DNA of 64,000 nt from UBA8752 sp965659115. Its GTDB lineage: Bacteria > Bacteroidota > Bacteroidia > Flavobacteriales_D > Sanyastnellaceae. The number at the start of each line of letters is the position of its first letter. Position 1 is the first letter of the stretch. The stretch spans positions 1 through 64,000 of the forward strand of contig CBFHUP010000002.1 in NCBI GenBank assembly GCA_965659115.1, written 5' to 3'. This document shows positions 8,926 to 16,247 of the stretch, one piece after another. The notes under the pieces are model-generated. The model worked only from the letters and a program-made list of their open reading frames with translations. It searched no databases and was not told the DNA's origin. The translations under genes were made by a program, and so were the position numbers.

Positions 8926-9650
8926 AAGTGTTTTGCTGCGTTGCATTGTTGGCCTCAGGCTCTGTATTCTGCAACGCCCTCGCCCAAGTAGATGGCGATA
9001 TAGACGCCCAGCGTCTATTGAAACTGAACCTGAGCGATTGGTATTTCGCTCGGTATGAATTGGGTTATGAGCATGTCCTCAACGAATCCACGTCTTTTCA
9101 AGTGGCCCTTGCGGGCATCGGCGCAACTGAAGACTTTGAGCGCTATTATTTCAATAACCTGACTTTTAATGACTCTTGGGCCGATGTCGAAGTCAATCAC
9201 AGCGGGTGGAGGTTTACTCCGGAGTTGCGCCGTTATGCATGGGTGTATGGAGGCATGCCCGAGGGAGTTTTTGTGAGCATCATGGGGCGTCTTGAAAATT
9301 GGAATTTGGAGTTCGATGAGGACATTGAGGACAGTGGTGGAATTTCAGAAGGACAATTCGAGGATGAGCTCGACGGTATTTGGAGCCAGTTCCATTGGGG
9401 CGGCGGTGTGCTTGTGGGGTACCAATGGTATTCGGACAATGGGATCAGCATTGAAGTCTACACGGGGCCGATTTTTCGCAGTTACTCGCGCAGCTGGAAG
9501 CACGATGGCGCGCTCAATGAAGAGGAACAGGAATTGGCAGAGGACAGCTTGGAAGACCGGCTGTTTAGAAGTTCCCGCTGGAGTACTTATCTCAACAGCG
9601 ACAGTGGTCCTGGTTGGCGCTTTGGTTTGACAGTGGGATTGGGGCTTTAA
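8916..9650 (+). CDS. Putative outer-membrane beta-barrel protein (DUF3575-like)
   Basis: A 244-residue protein with a signal peptide (MSLKVFCCVALLASGSVFCNALAQ) followed by alternating hydrophobic/aromatic strands such as 'YFARYELGYEHVL', 'VFVSIMGRLENWNLEF' and a C-terminal '..GWRFGLTVGLGL', typical of small Bacteroidota outer-membrane barrels. The start at 8916 overlaps the end of the preceding NTF2-like gene by ten bases, so translation is probably coupled. The DUF3575 resemblance is from memory of the family and not certain. An intrinsic terminator follows about 140 bases after the stop; the stretch between shows nothing recognisable. Confidence 0.55.
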   Translation: MSLKVFCCVALLASGSVFCNALAQVDGDIDAQRLLKLNLSDWYFARYELGYEHVLNESTSFQVALAGIGATEDFERYYFNNLTFNDSWADVEVNHSGWRFTPELRRYAWVYGGMPEGVFVSIMGRLENWNLEFDEDIEDSGGISEGQFEDELDGIWSQFHWGGGVLVGYQWYSDNGISIEVYTGPIFRSYSRSWKHDGALNEEEQELAEDSLEDRLFRSSRWSTYLNSDSGPGWRFGLTVGLGL

Positions 9651-9788
9651 ATGCTTCTCCTTGAGCAGCAGGTGACGAAAGTCATTTCTTGTGCTGACGC
9701 CTGTCAATGGGCCATCAGCTTTTGCTGTGCAGATTGATTCTCGAACAATGGCGGTGCGCCTAGCGCATCACAAGACAGGTTTTGGTTT

Positions 9789-9826
9789 GACGGCCCGGTG
9801 CGAAAGCGCACCGGGCCGTCTCTTTT
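9789..9826 (+). terminator. Strong intrinsic terminator
   Basis: A 14-bp GC-rich stem (9789-9802 with 9807-9820), loop AAAG, then TCTTTTG. It closes the 7648-9650 gene group and separates it from the OB-fold gene whose promoter element starts six bases later. Confidence 0.85.
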
Positions 9827-9831
9827 GGGCC

Positions 9832-9839
9832 TAGATTCG
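9832..9839 (+). promoter_or_regulatory. -7 element TAGATTCG of the OB-fold gene
   Basis: Matches the Bacteroidota -7 pattern TAnnTTYG and ends four bases before the ATG at 9844, which would give a leaderless or nearly leaderless transcript. Confidence 0.5.
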
Positions 9840-9843
9840 AAGC

Positions 9844-10257
9844 ATGGATCAGAACAAATTCAGACGTATTGGGGCCCTTTGCATGGCACTTGCTGTGGCA
9901 GGAGCCATCGTTTGGTCGTTGATGGATCGCCCTCACCGCGATGTCGCCAGTGAGTCGGCTCAGTTCAAAATGGTGCCGGAAGAGCTCGTTGTGTTCTTGT
10001 CATCGCAGGACTCCAGCTCAGCCAAGTACCTCAACGCTGTTGTAGAGCTCTTTGGGGTCGTTGCGGAAGACGATGGGGTGCGCGTCTCCTTTGAAGGTGG
10101 CGTGTTGGCCGTTTGGGACACGTTGCATCCCCACCGTGTGTTGGAAGAGGGGGAGCTGTTGCGTGTTAAGGGCCGCGTCACCGGTTATGACGACCTCTTT
10201 GGAGAAGTGCGCATGGACGGACTTGTATTGGTTAATGACCCTGATGCAGGCCAATGA
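9844..10257 (+). CDS. Membrane-anchored OB-fold (tRNA_anti-like) protein
   Basis: A 137-residue protein with one N-terminal membrane segment (ALCMALAVAGAIVWSLM) and a periplasmic OB-fold. The 'YLNAVVELFGVVAED' strand and the motif 'LLRVKGRVTGYDDLFGEVRMDGLVLV' match the tRNA_anti-like family of Bacteroidota lipoproteins and membrane proteins. The N-terminal segment has no lipobox cysteine, so it is probably an uncleaved anchor. Function of the family is unknown to me. It lies 44 bases before the next lipoprotein gene, perhaps in the same transcript. Confidence 0.65.
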   Translation: MDQNKFRRIGALCMALAVAGAIVWSLMDRPHRDVASESAQFKMVPEELVVFLSSQDSSSAKYLNAVVELFGVVAEDDGVRVSFEGGVLAVWDTLHPHRVLEEGELLRVKGRVTGYDDLFGEVRMDGLVLVNDPDAGQ

Positions 10258-10301
10258 TGTTGCCTGAGGCATATTCGTCAGAATTCTAATTCTTCCGCCA
10301 G

Positions 10302-11195
10302 ATGCCCCATTCTCTTCTTCGAGCCTCCTTGGCCTCCTTGCTAATTGGGAGCGTACTCTGGGGATGTGCCCAGCAACAATCGGCCCCTTATTCTTTGGAA
10401 TGGGAGGTTGTTGCCGTAGACAGTATTCCAGGGATGACAACCGCTCGGTTGTATGCCAAATTGGTCAATCCCACCGACTACCTGACGTCTGTATCGGGAT
10501 GGGACGACATGGAAGGAGAGGTGCTGACCACCACTTCTTTCTATCAGCACCCTGATGGGTGGGCAACCCCCAATAACAACAATCCGCTGTTGTTTGTCCC
10601 ATTGCCAGATTTGCGCTGGGATTCGTGGATTACCATCGGAATTGAAGTGGCTCCAAACGGCGCCGCCGGCGAGATTCCTGTCGGCCTTTTTCCTCCCCAG
10701 ACGGATTTATGGGTGGACCAATTTGAAGCAGGAGGCAGCCTTGTGATGGACGTCGACGGGGCTTGGTTTGTGACGTTGGGTTCTTCCAATGGTACAGCAG
10801 GGGATGACCTCCGGGTCTTGGTAGGCCAATTCACAAGCGATGGTGTGATCAGCGGAAAACTCAACCTTCAGGTTTTTTCCGAAGGGGTGGCAGCGGATGA
10901 TTTCATGGATGATGTCTACAGCGTTGTCATTCCCGATTTCGATGCAGGAAGTTTATCGTCGACGCATCAAAATGTTCTCGCGAGCAGCACAGGGTGGGGG
11001 GTATTCGCCTTGGGCAATGGCGGGTATCGGCATCATGTTCCTGAACTGGCAACCGATTGGTTGCTCATGGACCTTTCCGGTAGGGTCATTCAAAATGGAA
11101 GCGTTCAAGCTGGTCATTTTGAAACCAAGGAATCGGGCATCGTGGTGCTTAAAGGCGCTCATGGTCAAGTGCTTCATTCTCGGCTTCTGAGGTGA
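10302..11195 (+). CDS. Lipoprotein with a domain shared with the two giant surface proteins
   Basis: A 297-residue protein with a lipoprotein signal (SLLIGSVLWGC, Cys22). Residues about 30-215 are clearly homologous to the N-terminal domains of the proteins at 16248-19071 and 19261-29709: shared features include 'ARLYAKLVN', 'DYLTSVSG', 'DSWITIGIEV', 'GAWFVTLGSSNGTAGDDLRV' and 'VGQFTSDGVISGKLNLQVF'. I know no name for this domain. The end (WLLMDLSGRVIQNG... to LLR) resembles a short T9SS type A tail, which is odd on a protein with a lipobox. A perfect palindrome lies just after the stop. Confidence 0.6.
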   Translation: MPHSLLRASLASLLIGSVLWGCAQQQSAPYSLEWEVVAVDSIPGMTTARLYAKLVNPTDYLTSVSGWDDMEGEVLTTTSFYQHPDGWATPNNNNPLLFVPLPDLRWDSWITIGIEVAPNGAAGEIPVGLFPPQTDLWVDQFEAGGSLVMDVDGAWFVTLGSSNGTAGDDLRVLVGQFTSDGVISGKLNLQVFSEGVAADDFMDDVYSVVIPDFDAGSLSSTHQNVLASSTGWGVFALGNGGYRHHVPELATDWLLMDLSGRVIQNGSVQAGHFETKESGIVVLKGAHGQVLHSRLLR

Positions 11196-11216
11196 ATGGG
11201 GATATCTCTCGTCATA

Positions 11217-11234
11217 AGTCAGAATATTCTGACT
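11217..11234. repeat. 18-bp perfect palindrome
   Basis: AGTCAGAATATTCTGACT is fully self-complementary with no loop and no T-run after it, so it looks more like a dimeric regulator site than a terminator. It lies 67 bases before the next gene's ATG. Confidence 0.45.
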
Positions 11235-11300
11235 GAAAAGTGAAACCCTCTGTAAGAAATTGCGTAAGGCAAAGAATTGAAACTGTAATTGTCTTCGTTT

Positions 11301-11681
11301 ATGGAATTGCAAACAGCTCAAAAGAACTTCACTTTCCACGGTGTTACGGGAATTGCGCTCGTTGGAGTGGGCATCGCTTCTTCTTTCGACGCGGCTTTTC
11401 GGAGAACGTCTGAAACCATTCAAGAAATTTGGATGGTTGAATTGGGAGTAGGCATGGTTTCCTGTTTGCTGGGCCTCTTGTTTTTTGGCAGTGCAGTGCG
11501 CTACTTGGTGCACATGGACCGGATTGCTGAGTACTCAGAACGCAAGGCTAGGCACAGGTCTGCTCAGGATCGCAGATCTCGTAAGCCGCGTCCAAAGATG
11601 GATACTGGGATTGTAAAGGATTCAGTTGCGGACGGTTTGGAAGGCATCCGTTTGTCTGCGATAAAGTCTGGAACGCACTAA
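11301..11681 (+). CDS. Small two-TM membrane protein, unknown function
   Basis: A 126-residue protein starting at ATG 11301 (a TTG at 11289 would add four residues). Two hydrophobic segments are visible, 'VTGIALVGVGIASSF' and 'LGVGMVSCLLGLLFFGSAVRYLV', followed by a strongly basic, Arg/Lys-rich tail (RKARHRSAQDRRSRKPRPK) likely on the cytoplasmic side. I do not recognise a family. A bidirectional terminator follows it. Confidence 0.55.
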   Translation: MELQTAQKNFTFHGVTGIALVGVGIASSFDAAFRRTSETIQEIWMVELGVGMVSCLLGLLFFGSAVRYLVHMDRIAEYSERKARHRSAQDRRSRKPRPKMDTGIVKDSVADGLEGIRLSAIKSGTH

Positions 11682-11700
11682 ACCCCAACTTCTTCTCAAT

Positions 11701-11727
11701 AAAAAAGGCGCCTCAGGCGCCTTTTTT
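11701..11727. terminator. Bidirectional intrinsic terminator
   Basis: A6, GGCGCC stem (11707-11712 with 11716-11721), loop TCA, then T6. It serves the plus-strand gene ending at 11681 and lpd on the minus strand ending at 11750. Confidence 0.85.
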
Positions 11728-11749
11728 ATTGCATCGATGTGCCTTCTGA

Positions 11750-13138
11750 TCAGAGGTGAATCACTTCGTCGTAAGCCGCAGCTGCAGCTTCCATCACCGC
11801 TTCGCTGAGGGTAGGGTGGGGGTGAATGGTCTTGATGATTTCATGACCGGTGGTCTCCAATTTTCGGATGGCCACAATCTCGGCAATCATTTCAGTGACG
11901 TTCGCCCCGATCATGTGGGCCCCCAACAATTCGCCGTACTTGGCATCGAAGATGAGCTTCACGAATCCGTCCTTGTGGCCGGCTGCGCTGGCTTTTCCTG
12001 ATGCGCTGAAAGGAAACTTGCCGATTTTGATGTCGATCCCTTCTTCTTTGCAGGCTTTCTCTGTCTTACCGACGCTCGAAATCTCCGGGAAGCAGTATGT
12101 ACAACCAGGAATATTTCCGTAATCGATGGGTTCAACATGTTGGCCCGCGATTTTTTCTACACACAGGATGCCCTCCGCACTTGCCACGTGGGCCAAGGCC
12201 GGTCCCGGGACGCAATCTCCAATGGCGCAGTATCCTGGGATGTTCGTGTTGTAGAAGTCATCGACCATGATTTTACCGCGGTCGGTGGCGATGCCGACTT
12301 CCTCCAACCCGATGCCTTCGAGGTTGGACACTACGCCTACGGCGCTCAGAACGACGTCTGCACCGATGACTTCCTCTCCTTTGGAAGTCTTGACGGTCAC
12401 CTTGACGCCTGATCCCGAAGTGTCAACCCCGGTCACCTCGCTTGAGGTCATGATGTTGATGCCGGCCTTCTTGAAGCTGCGGGCAAGTTGCTTGGAGACT
12501 TCCTCGTCCTCAACGGGAACAATGTTGGGCATGTATTCCACGACTGTGACCTCTGTCCCGATGGCGTTGTAGAAGTAGGCGAACTCTACTCCAATGGCGC
12601 CAGAACCAACGACAACCAATTTTTTGGGCTGCTTTTTCATCGTCATGGCCTCGCGGTAGCCGATGATTTTCTCGCCGTCTTGGGGGAGGTTGGGCAAAAC
12701 ACGGCTGCGTGCTCCAGTAGCGATGATGATGTTGGAGGCTTCGACGGTGCGTTGGCTTCCATCTTCAGCTGTGACTTCAACCTTGCGTCCAGGCATCAGT
12801 TTGCCATTGCCCATGATGACGTCGATTTTGTTCTTCTTCATCAAGAACTGAACGCCTTTAGACATGCCGTCTGCTACACCACGCGAGCGGTTCACCATCC
12901 CGTCAAAGTTGACTTTGGGCTTGGATACTTTGATGCCATAATCCTCGGCATGCTCAATGTATTCAAAGACGTTGGCGCTTTTCAGCAGGGCCTTTGTGGG
13001 AATGCAGCCCCAATTGAGGCAAATCCCACCGAGGGCTTCGCGTTCGATGACAGCCGTTTTCAGGCCGAGTTGAGAGGCGCGAATGGCGGTAACATACCCG
13101 CCTGGACCGCTGCCGAGAACCACGATGTCGTACTTCAT
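11750..13138 (-). CDS. lpdA: Dihydrolipoyl dehydrogenase (E3)
   Basis: FAD flavoprotein that reoxidises dihydrolipoamide with NAD+ as the common E3 of 2-oxoacid dehydrogenase complexes and the glycine cleavage system. The 462 residues are the family length. Visible: the FAD-binding GSGPGGY (9-15), the redox-active disulfide C40-LNWG-C45 in 'GGICLNWGCIPTKALL', the NAD-binding 'VVVGSGAIGVEFA', and the C-terminal catalytic 'HPHPTLSEAVMEA'. It is transcribed away from the amylase gene with a 46-base shared upstream region. A fused E1 component of the same type of complex is encoded at 31.6 kb. Confidence 0.96.
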   Translation of the reverse strand: MKYDIVVLGSGPGGYVTAIRASQLGLKTAVIEREALGGICLNWGCIPTKALLKSANVFEYIEHAEDYGIKVSKPKVNFDGMVNRSRGVADGMSKGVQFLMKKNKIDVIMGNGKLMPGRKVEVTAEDGSQRTVEASNIIIATGARSRVLPNLPQDGEKIIGYREAMTMKKQPKKLVVVGSGAIGVEFAYFYNAIGTEVTVVEYMPNIVPVEDEEVSKQLARSFKKAGINIMTSSEVTGVDTSGSGVKVTVKTSKGEEVIGADVVLSAVGVVSNLEGIGLEEVGIATDRGKIMVDDFYNTNIPGYCAIGDCVPGPALAHVASAEGILCVEKIAGQHVEPIDYGNIPGCTYCFPEISSVGKTEKACKEEGIDIKIGKFPFSASGKASAAGHKDGFVKLIFDAKYGELLGAHMIGANVTEMIAEIVAIRKLETTGHEIIKTIHPHPTLSEAVMEAAAAAYDEVIHL

Positions 13139-13184
13139 GTTCGTTCGTTTCGGGTGCGAAAATAGGGGTCGTATCTTAGTGTCT

Positions 13185-16124
13185 ATGCGGCTTCGGACAC
13201 CTTATTCTGCATTCTCTTCGCCCAAAGTGTGGGTTTGGAGAAATTTCATGGCAATTGCAGCCATTGTTGCCGGCCAATTGTTCGGGTCAGGATCGCTGTT
13301 TTCCCAAGGATTGACCGTCGATCCCCCCGCTGGACTTCAGGATGGCATTTCGGTGTTGTCTCCGGTTCGTGTGCACTTCCAATTGAGGGCTCCCTCGAAG
13401 GACCACGTCCACCTTCGCGGAGATTTTAATGGGTGGCAGATATCAGATGAATATCTCATGAACCGTTCACTGGATGGCAACACATGGTGGTTGGAGGTCG
13501 ATGGCTTGGAACCCGGAGAATGGACCCGTTTTCACTACTTGGTGGACGATACTGTTGAGGTGGCGGACCCTTATGCACCCTTGATCCTCGACCCCTGGAA
13601 CGATGGCTACATTCCGCCCACCACATTTGCGGCGCGGCCAGAGTTCCCTTGGCAGCATGCCGCTTGGCCTGTCGGTGCTTTTCGCACTGAGGAAGTCCCA
13701 TTTGAATGGGGAGACGATGGTTTTCAGCGTCCTGCCCAAGACCGACTCGTCATCTACGAACTCTTGGTCAGGGATTGGGATTCCCAACGGGACTTCGGTG
13801 ATGTGATTGACCGCTTGGATTACCTCGAATGGTTGGGAATCAATGCGATTGAGTTGATGCCGGTAAGTGAGTTTGACGGCAACACCAGTTGGGGCTATAA
13901 CCCTGGTCCGCGGATGGCGGTTGACAAGGCATATGGTTCCGCTGATGCGTTGCGTGCGCTGGTGGATGCGGCGCATGCACGTGGCATTGCCGTCATCCTG
14001 GATATCGTGCCCAACCACAGCTTCGGCTTGGACCCCTTGGTACGGTTGTATCAGGATTCAGACGGTGGAGCATCGCCAGGGAATCCCTGGTTCAATGAGG
14101 ACCAAATTCACCCCTATGGCCTGGGCTTTGATTTTGATCACGGCGACCCATGGACGCGCAATTTCTGGAAGCGGGTGTTGGACTTTTGGATCGATGAATT
14201 TCACATCGATGGTTACCGGTTCGACCTTTCAAAGGGGCTCACGCAGAGTTACACGTTGGGCAGTGTGGAGGCATGGAGTAGCTACGACCAGAGCAGGGTA
14301 GACATTTTGTTTGACTATGCCAACCACATCTGGGGTCAACACCCTGGGACATATTTGATTCTGGAGCACCTCGGAGACAACTCAGAGGAGACGGCCTTAG
14401 CCAATGGCGGATTCATGTTGTGGGGCAAGTCAACCTCTACTTTCGCCCAAGCAATCTTGGGTTATGGTGGTGATTTCTCTTGGACTTCATGGCAGTCAAG
14501 GGGATGGAACTGGCCCAATCTGGTGGGGTACATCGAGAGCCATGATGAGCAACGGGTGGCCCATGACCTCATGTTGTACGGAAATGCTTTCGATGGATAT
14601 GACACCAAGTCCTTGGCCACTGCGATGAACAGATTGGCCATGGGGCACGCGTTTTTGTTGTCTTTGCCCGGTCCTAAGATGATGTACCAGTGGGGGGAGT
14701 TGGGGTACGATGTGTCGATTTTTTCTTGTGGAGACGGTACCTACACAGAAGGCTGCAAACTGGATGAAAAGCCTGAACCATGGCAGGACAGGGCTTTGGT
14801 CCCCGAGCGTCAAGGGCTGGCTCGGAAGATCAAAGGAATCAACGCGCTAAAGCGAGGGGCTCCTGTGTTTTCCACTTTTGACTACAACATTGACTTTGGA
14901 GGAATGGGCAAGCGCCTCCACCTTTATTCACCCGACCAAAATGCCGTGCTCTGCGGCAACTTTGATGTGATTGGCCTGAGCATGGTGCCGGGATTCCCGC
15001 ATACGGGGACATGGACGGATGCATTGACGGGCGATGTGCATGAAGTGACCGACCTGGGTGCGTCTTTTTACTTTGCTCCTGGGCAATACCACCTGTGGAT
15101 GGACACCCCAGTGGTTCCTGTGCCCGAGGACGAGCCGCTGCCGCTGAACGTGGCTTGCAATGATGCTGCGGCCTTGAATTTTGGCCTCGAGGAGACCTGT
15201 TCCTTTGAGGTTGTACTCTCCATGGACGCTACGGACCTGGCAGATGGAGGCCAGGTTTCTGCCCAAGGAATCCATGTTGCAGGATCGTTTCAGGGGTGGA
15301 ACCCGTCAGGTACGCCTTTGGTCGAAGTCAGCGAGAACCTCTGGCAAGCCACGGTGGTGGCCGATGCCGGCGATGTGCTGGAATTCAAATTCATCAACGG
15401 CATCACGTGGGGGCAGTCAGAACAGGTTCCTTCGGGTTGTGGCGGCGGCGATGGATACGGTGGATTCAATAGGCAAGTCTTGGTATTGGGCCCAGAGTCG
15501 GGGGGAGGCACAGTTTGTTTTGGAGCCTGTGCCGGTTGTTTGTCCAACTTGGACTTTCCGGGATGTTTGGACAGTGCTGCTGTAAACTTTGACTCCGAGG
15601 CCAATGTGGACGATGGAAGTTGCTTGTACTCGGTAGTATTGCAGGTGGATGTGTCCGAGGTGGAGCCCGTTCCCACGGCGGTTTATGTCGCGGGTAGTTT
15701 TCAAGGATGGGATGTTTCGGCAACCCCCATGGCACAGGTGAATGACCATTGGATGGTCGCTTTGGATTTGCCCGCCGCAGACAGTGTGGAATACAAATTT
15801 CTCGCCGGTCCAGAATGGGCACTGGGAGAGGATGTCCCTATGGAATGCGGTGTCTCGAATGGTTTGGGAGGCTACAACCGCATGCTGGTGCCGGCAGATG
15901 TGGATTCGGTTCCCGTTGTTTGTTTTGGTGAATGTGGCCCTTGTGCTGGAGTGGAACCACCCCTGAGTGGCGAAGAATTCTGTGGTCCAGGAACGGTTTG
16001 GGACCCTGTCATGTCCATGTGCGTTGGTGCGGTTACCTGCTCTGAGGACATCGATGGAGATGGCCTCATTGGCGTTGCTGACGTGTTGGCGTTGCTTTCG
16101 TCATTCGGAAACCTTTGTCCCTGA
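13185..16124 (+). CDS. Secreted GH13 alpha-amylase-family protein with starch-binding-like modules and dockerin-like tail
   Basis: Predicted extracellular glycoside hydrolase acting on alpha-glucans. With the start at 13185 (979 residues), the order is: signal peptide; CBM48-like domain (VHLRGDFNGWQ); GH13 barrel with catalytic D347 (GYRFDLSKG), E394 (LILEH) and D454 (IESHDEQR); C-terminal beta domain; two 'VAGSFQGW' modules of E-set/CBM type separated by a 'GCLDSAAVNFDSEANVDDGSC' type motif; and a final EF-hand/dockerin-like unit 'DIDGDGLIGVADVLALL' ending in FGNLCP. No T9SS tail is seen. Starts at 13083 or 13248 are less likely. 'TATCTTAG' four bases upstream is a possible -7 element. Exact substrate (glycogen, starch or branching activity) is not decided by the sequence. 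Confidence 0.85.
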   Translation: MRLRTPYSAFSSPKVWVWRNFMAIAAIVAGQLFGSGSLFSQGLTVDPPAGLQDGISVLSPVRVHFQLRAPSKDHVHLRGDFNGWQISDEYLMNRSLDGNTWWLEVDGLEPGEWTRFHYLVDDTVEVADPYAPLILDPWNDGYIPPTTFAARPEFPWQHAAWPVGAFRTEEVPFEWGDDGFQRPAQDRLVIYELLVRDWDSQRDFGDVIDRLDYLEWLGINAIELMPVSEFDGNTSWGYNPGPRMAVDKAYGSADALRALVDAAHARGIAVILDIVPNHSFGLDPLVRLYQDSDGGASPGNPWFNEDQIHPYGLGFDFDHGDPWTRNFWKRVLDFWIDEFHIDGYRFDLSKGLTQSYTLGSVEAWSSYDQSRVDILFDYANHIWGQHPGTYLILEHLGDNSEETALANGGFMLWGKSTSTFAQAILGYGGDFSWTSWQSRGWNWPNLVGYIESHDEQRVAHDLMLYGNAFDGYDTKSLATAMNRLAMGHAFLLSLPGPKMMYQWGELGYDVSIFSCGDGTYTEGCKLDEKPEPWQDRALVPERQGLARKIKGINALKRGAPVFSTFDYNIDFGGMGKRLHLYSPDQNAVLCGNFDVIGLSMVPGFPHTGTWTDALTGDVHEVTDLGASFYFAPGQYHLWMDTPVVPVPEDEPLPLNVACNDAAALNFGLEETCSFEVVLSMDATDLADGGQVSAQGIHVAGSFQGWNPSGTPLVEVSENLWQATVVADAGDVLEFKFINGITWGQSEQVPSGCGGGDGYGGFNRQVLVLGPESGGGTVCFGACAGCLSNLDFPGCLDSAAVNFDSEANVDDGSCLYSVVLQVDVSEVEPVPTAVYVAGSFQGWDVSATPMAQVNDHWMVALDLPAADSVEYKFLAGPEWALGEDVPMECGVSNGLGGYNRMLVPADVDSVPVVCFGECGPCAGVEPPLSGEEFCGPGTVWDPVMSMCVGAVTCSEDIDGDGLIGVADVLALLSSFGNLCP

Positions 16125-16200
16125 CCCATTGAGGGGGGGCGACCGCTGAAGGCCGATGTTACATTGGCTCCAAGACCTTGTCAAATTGAGATTCCAACAA

Positions 16201-16230
16201 AAAGGGCCCACCAGATGGTGGGCCCTTTTT
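16201..16230. terminator. Bidirectional intrinsic terminator
   Basis: Perfect 12-bp stem AAAGGGCCCACC / GGTGGGCCCTTT with loop AGAT and A/T runs on both sides; it separates the convergent amylase gene and the minus-strand T9SS gene. Confidence 0.85.
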
Positions 16231-16247
16231 GTCATGAAAAGCAAAGG

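Noticed and set aside
9651..9737. 28-codon frame directly after the outer-membrane protein gene
   Set aside because: Too short, no promoter and no recognisable composition; ATG directly after the stop can arise by chance.
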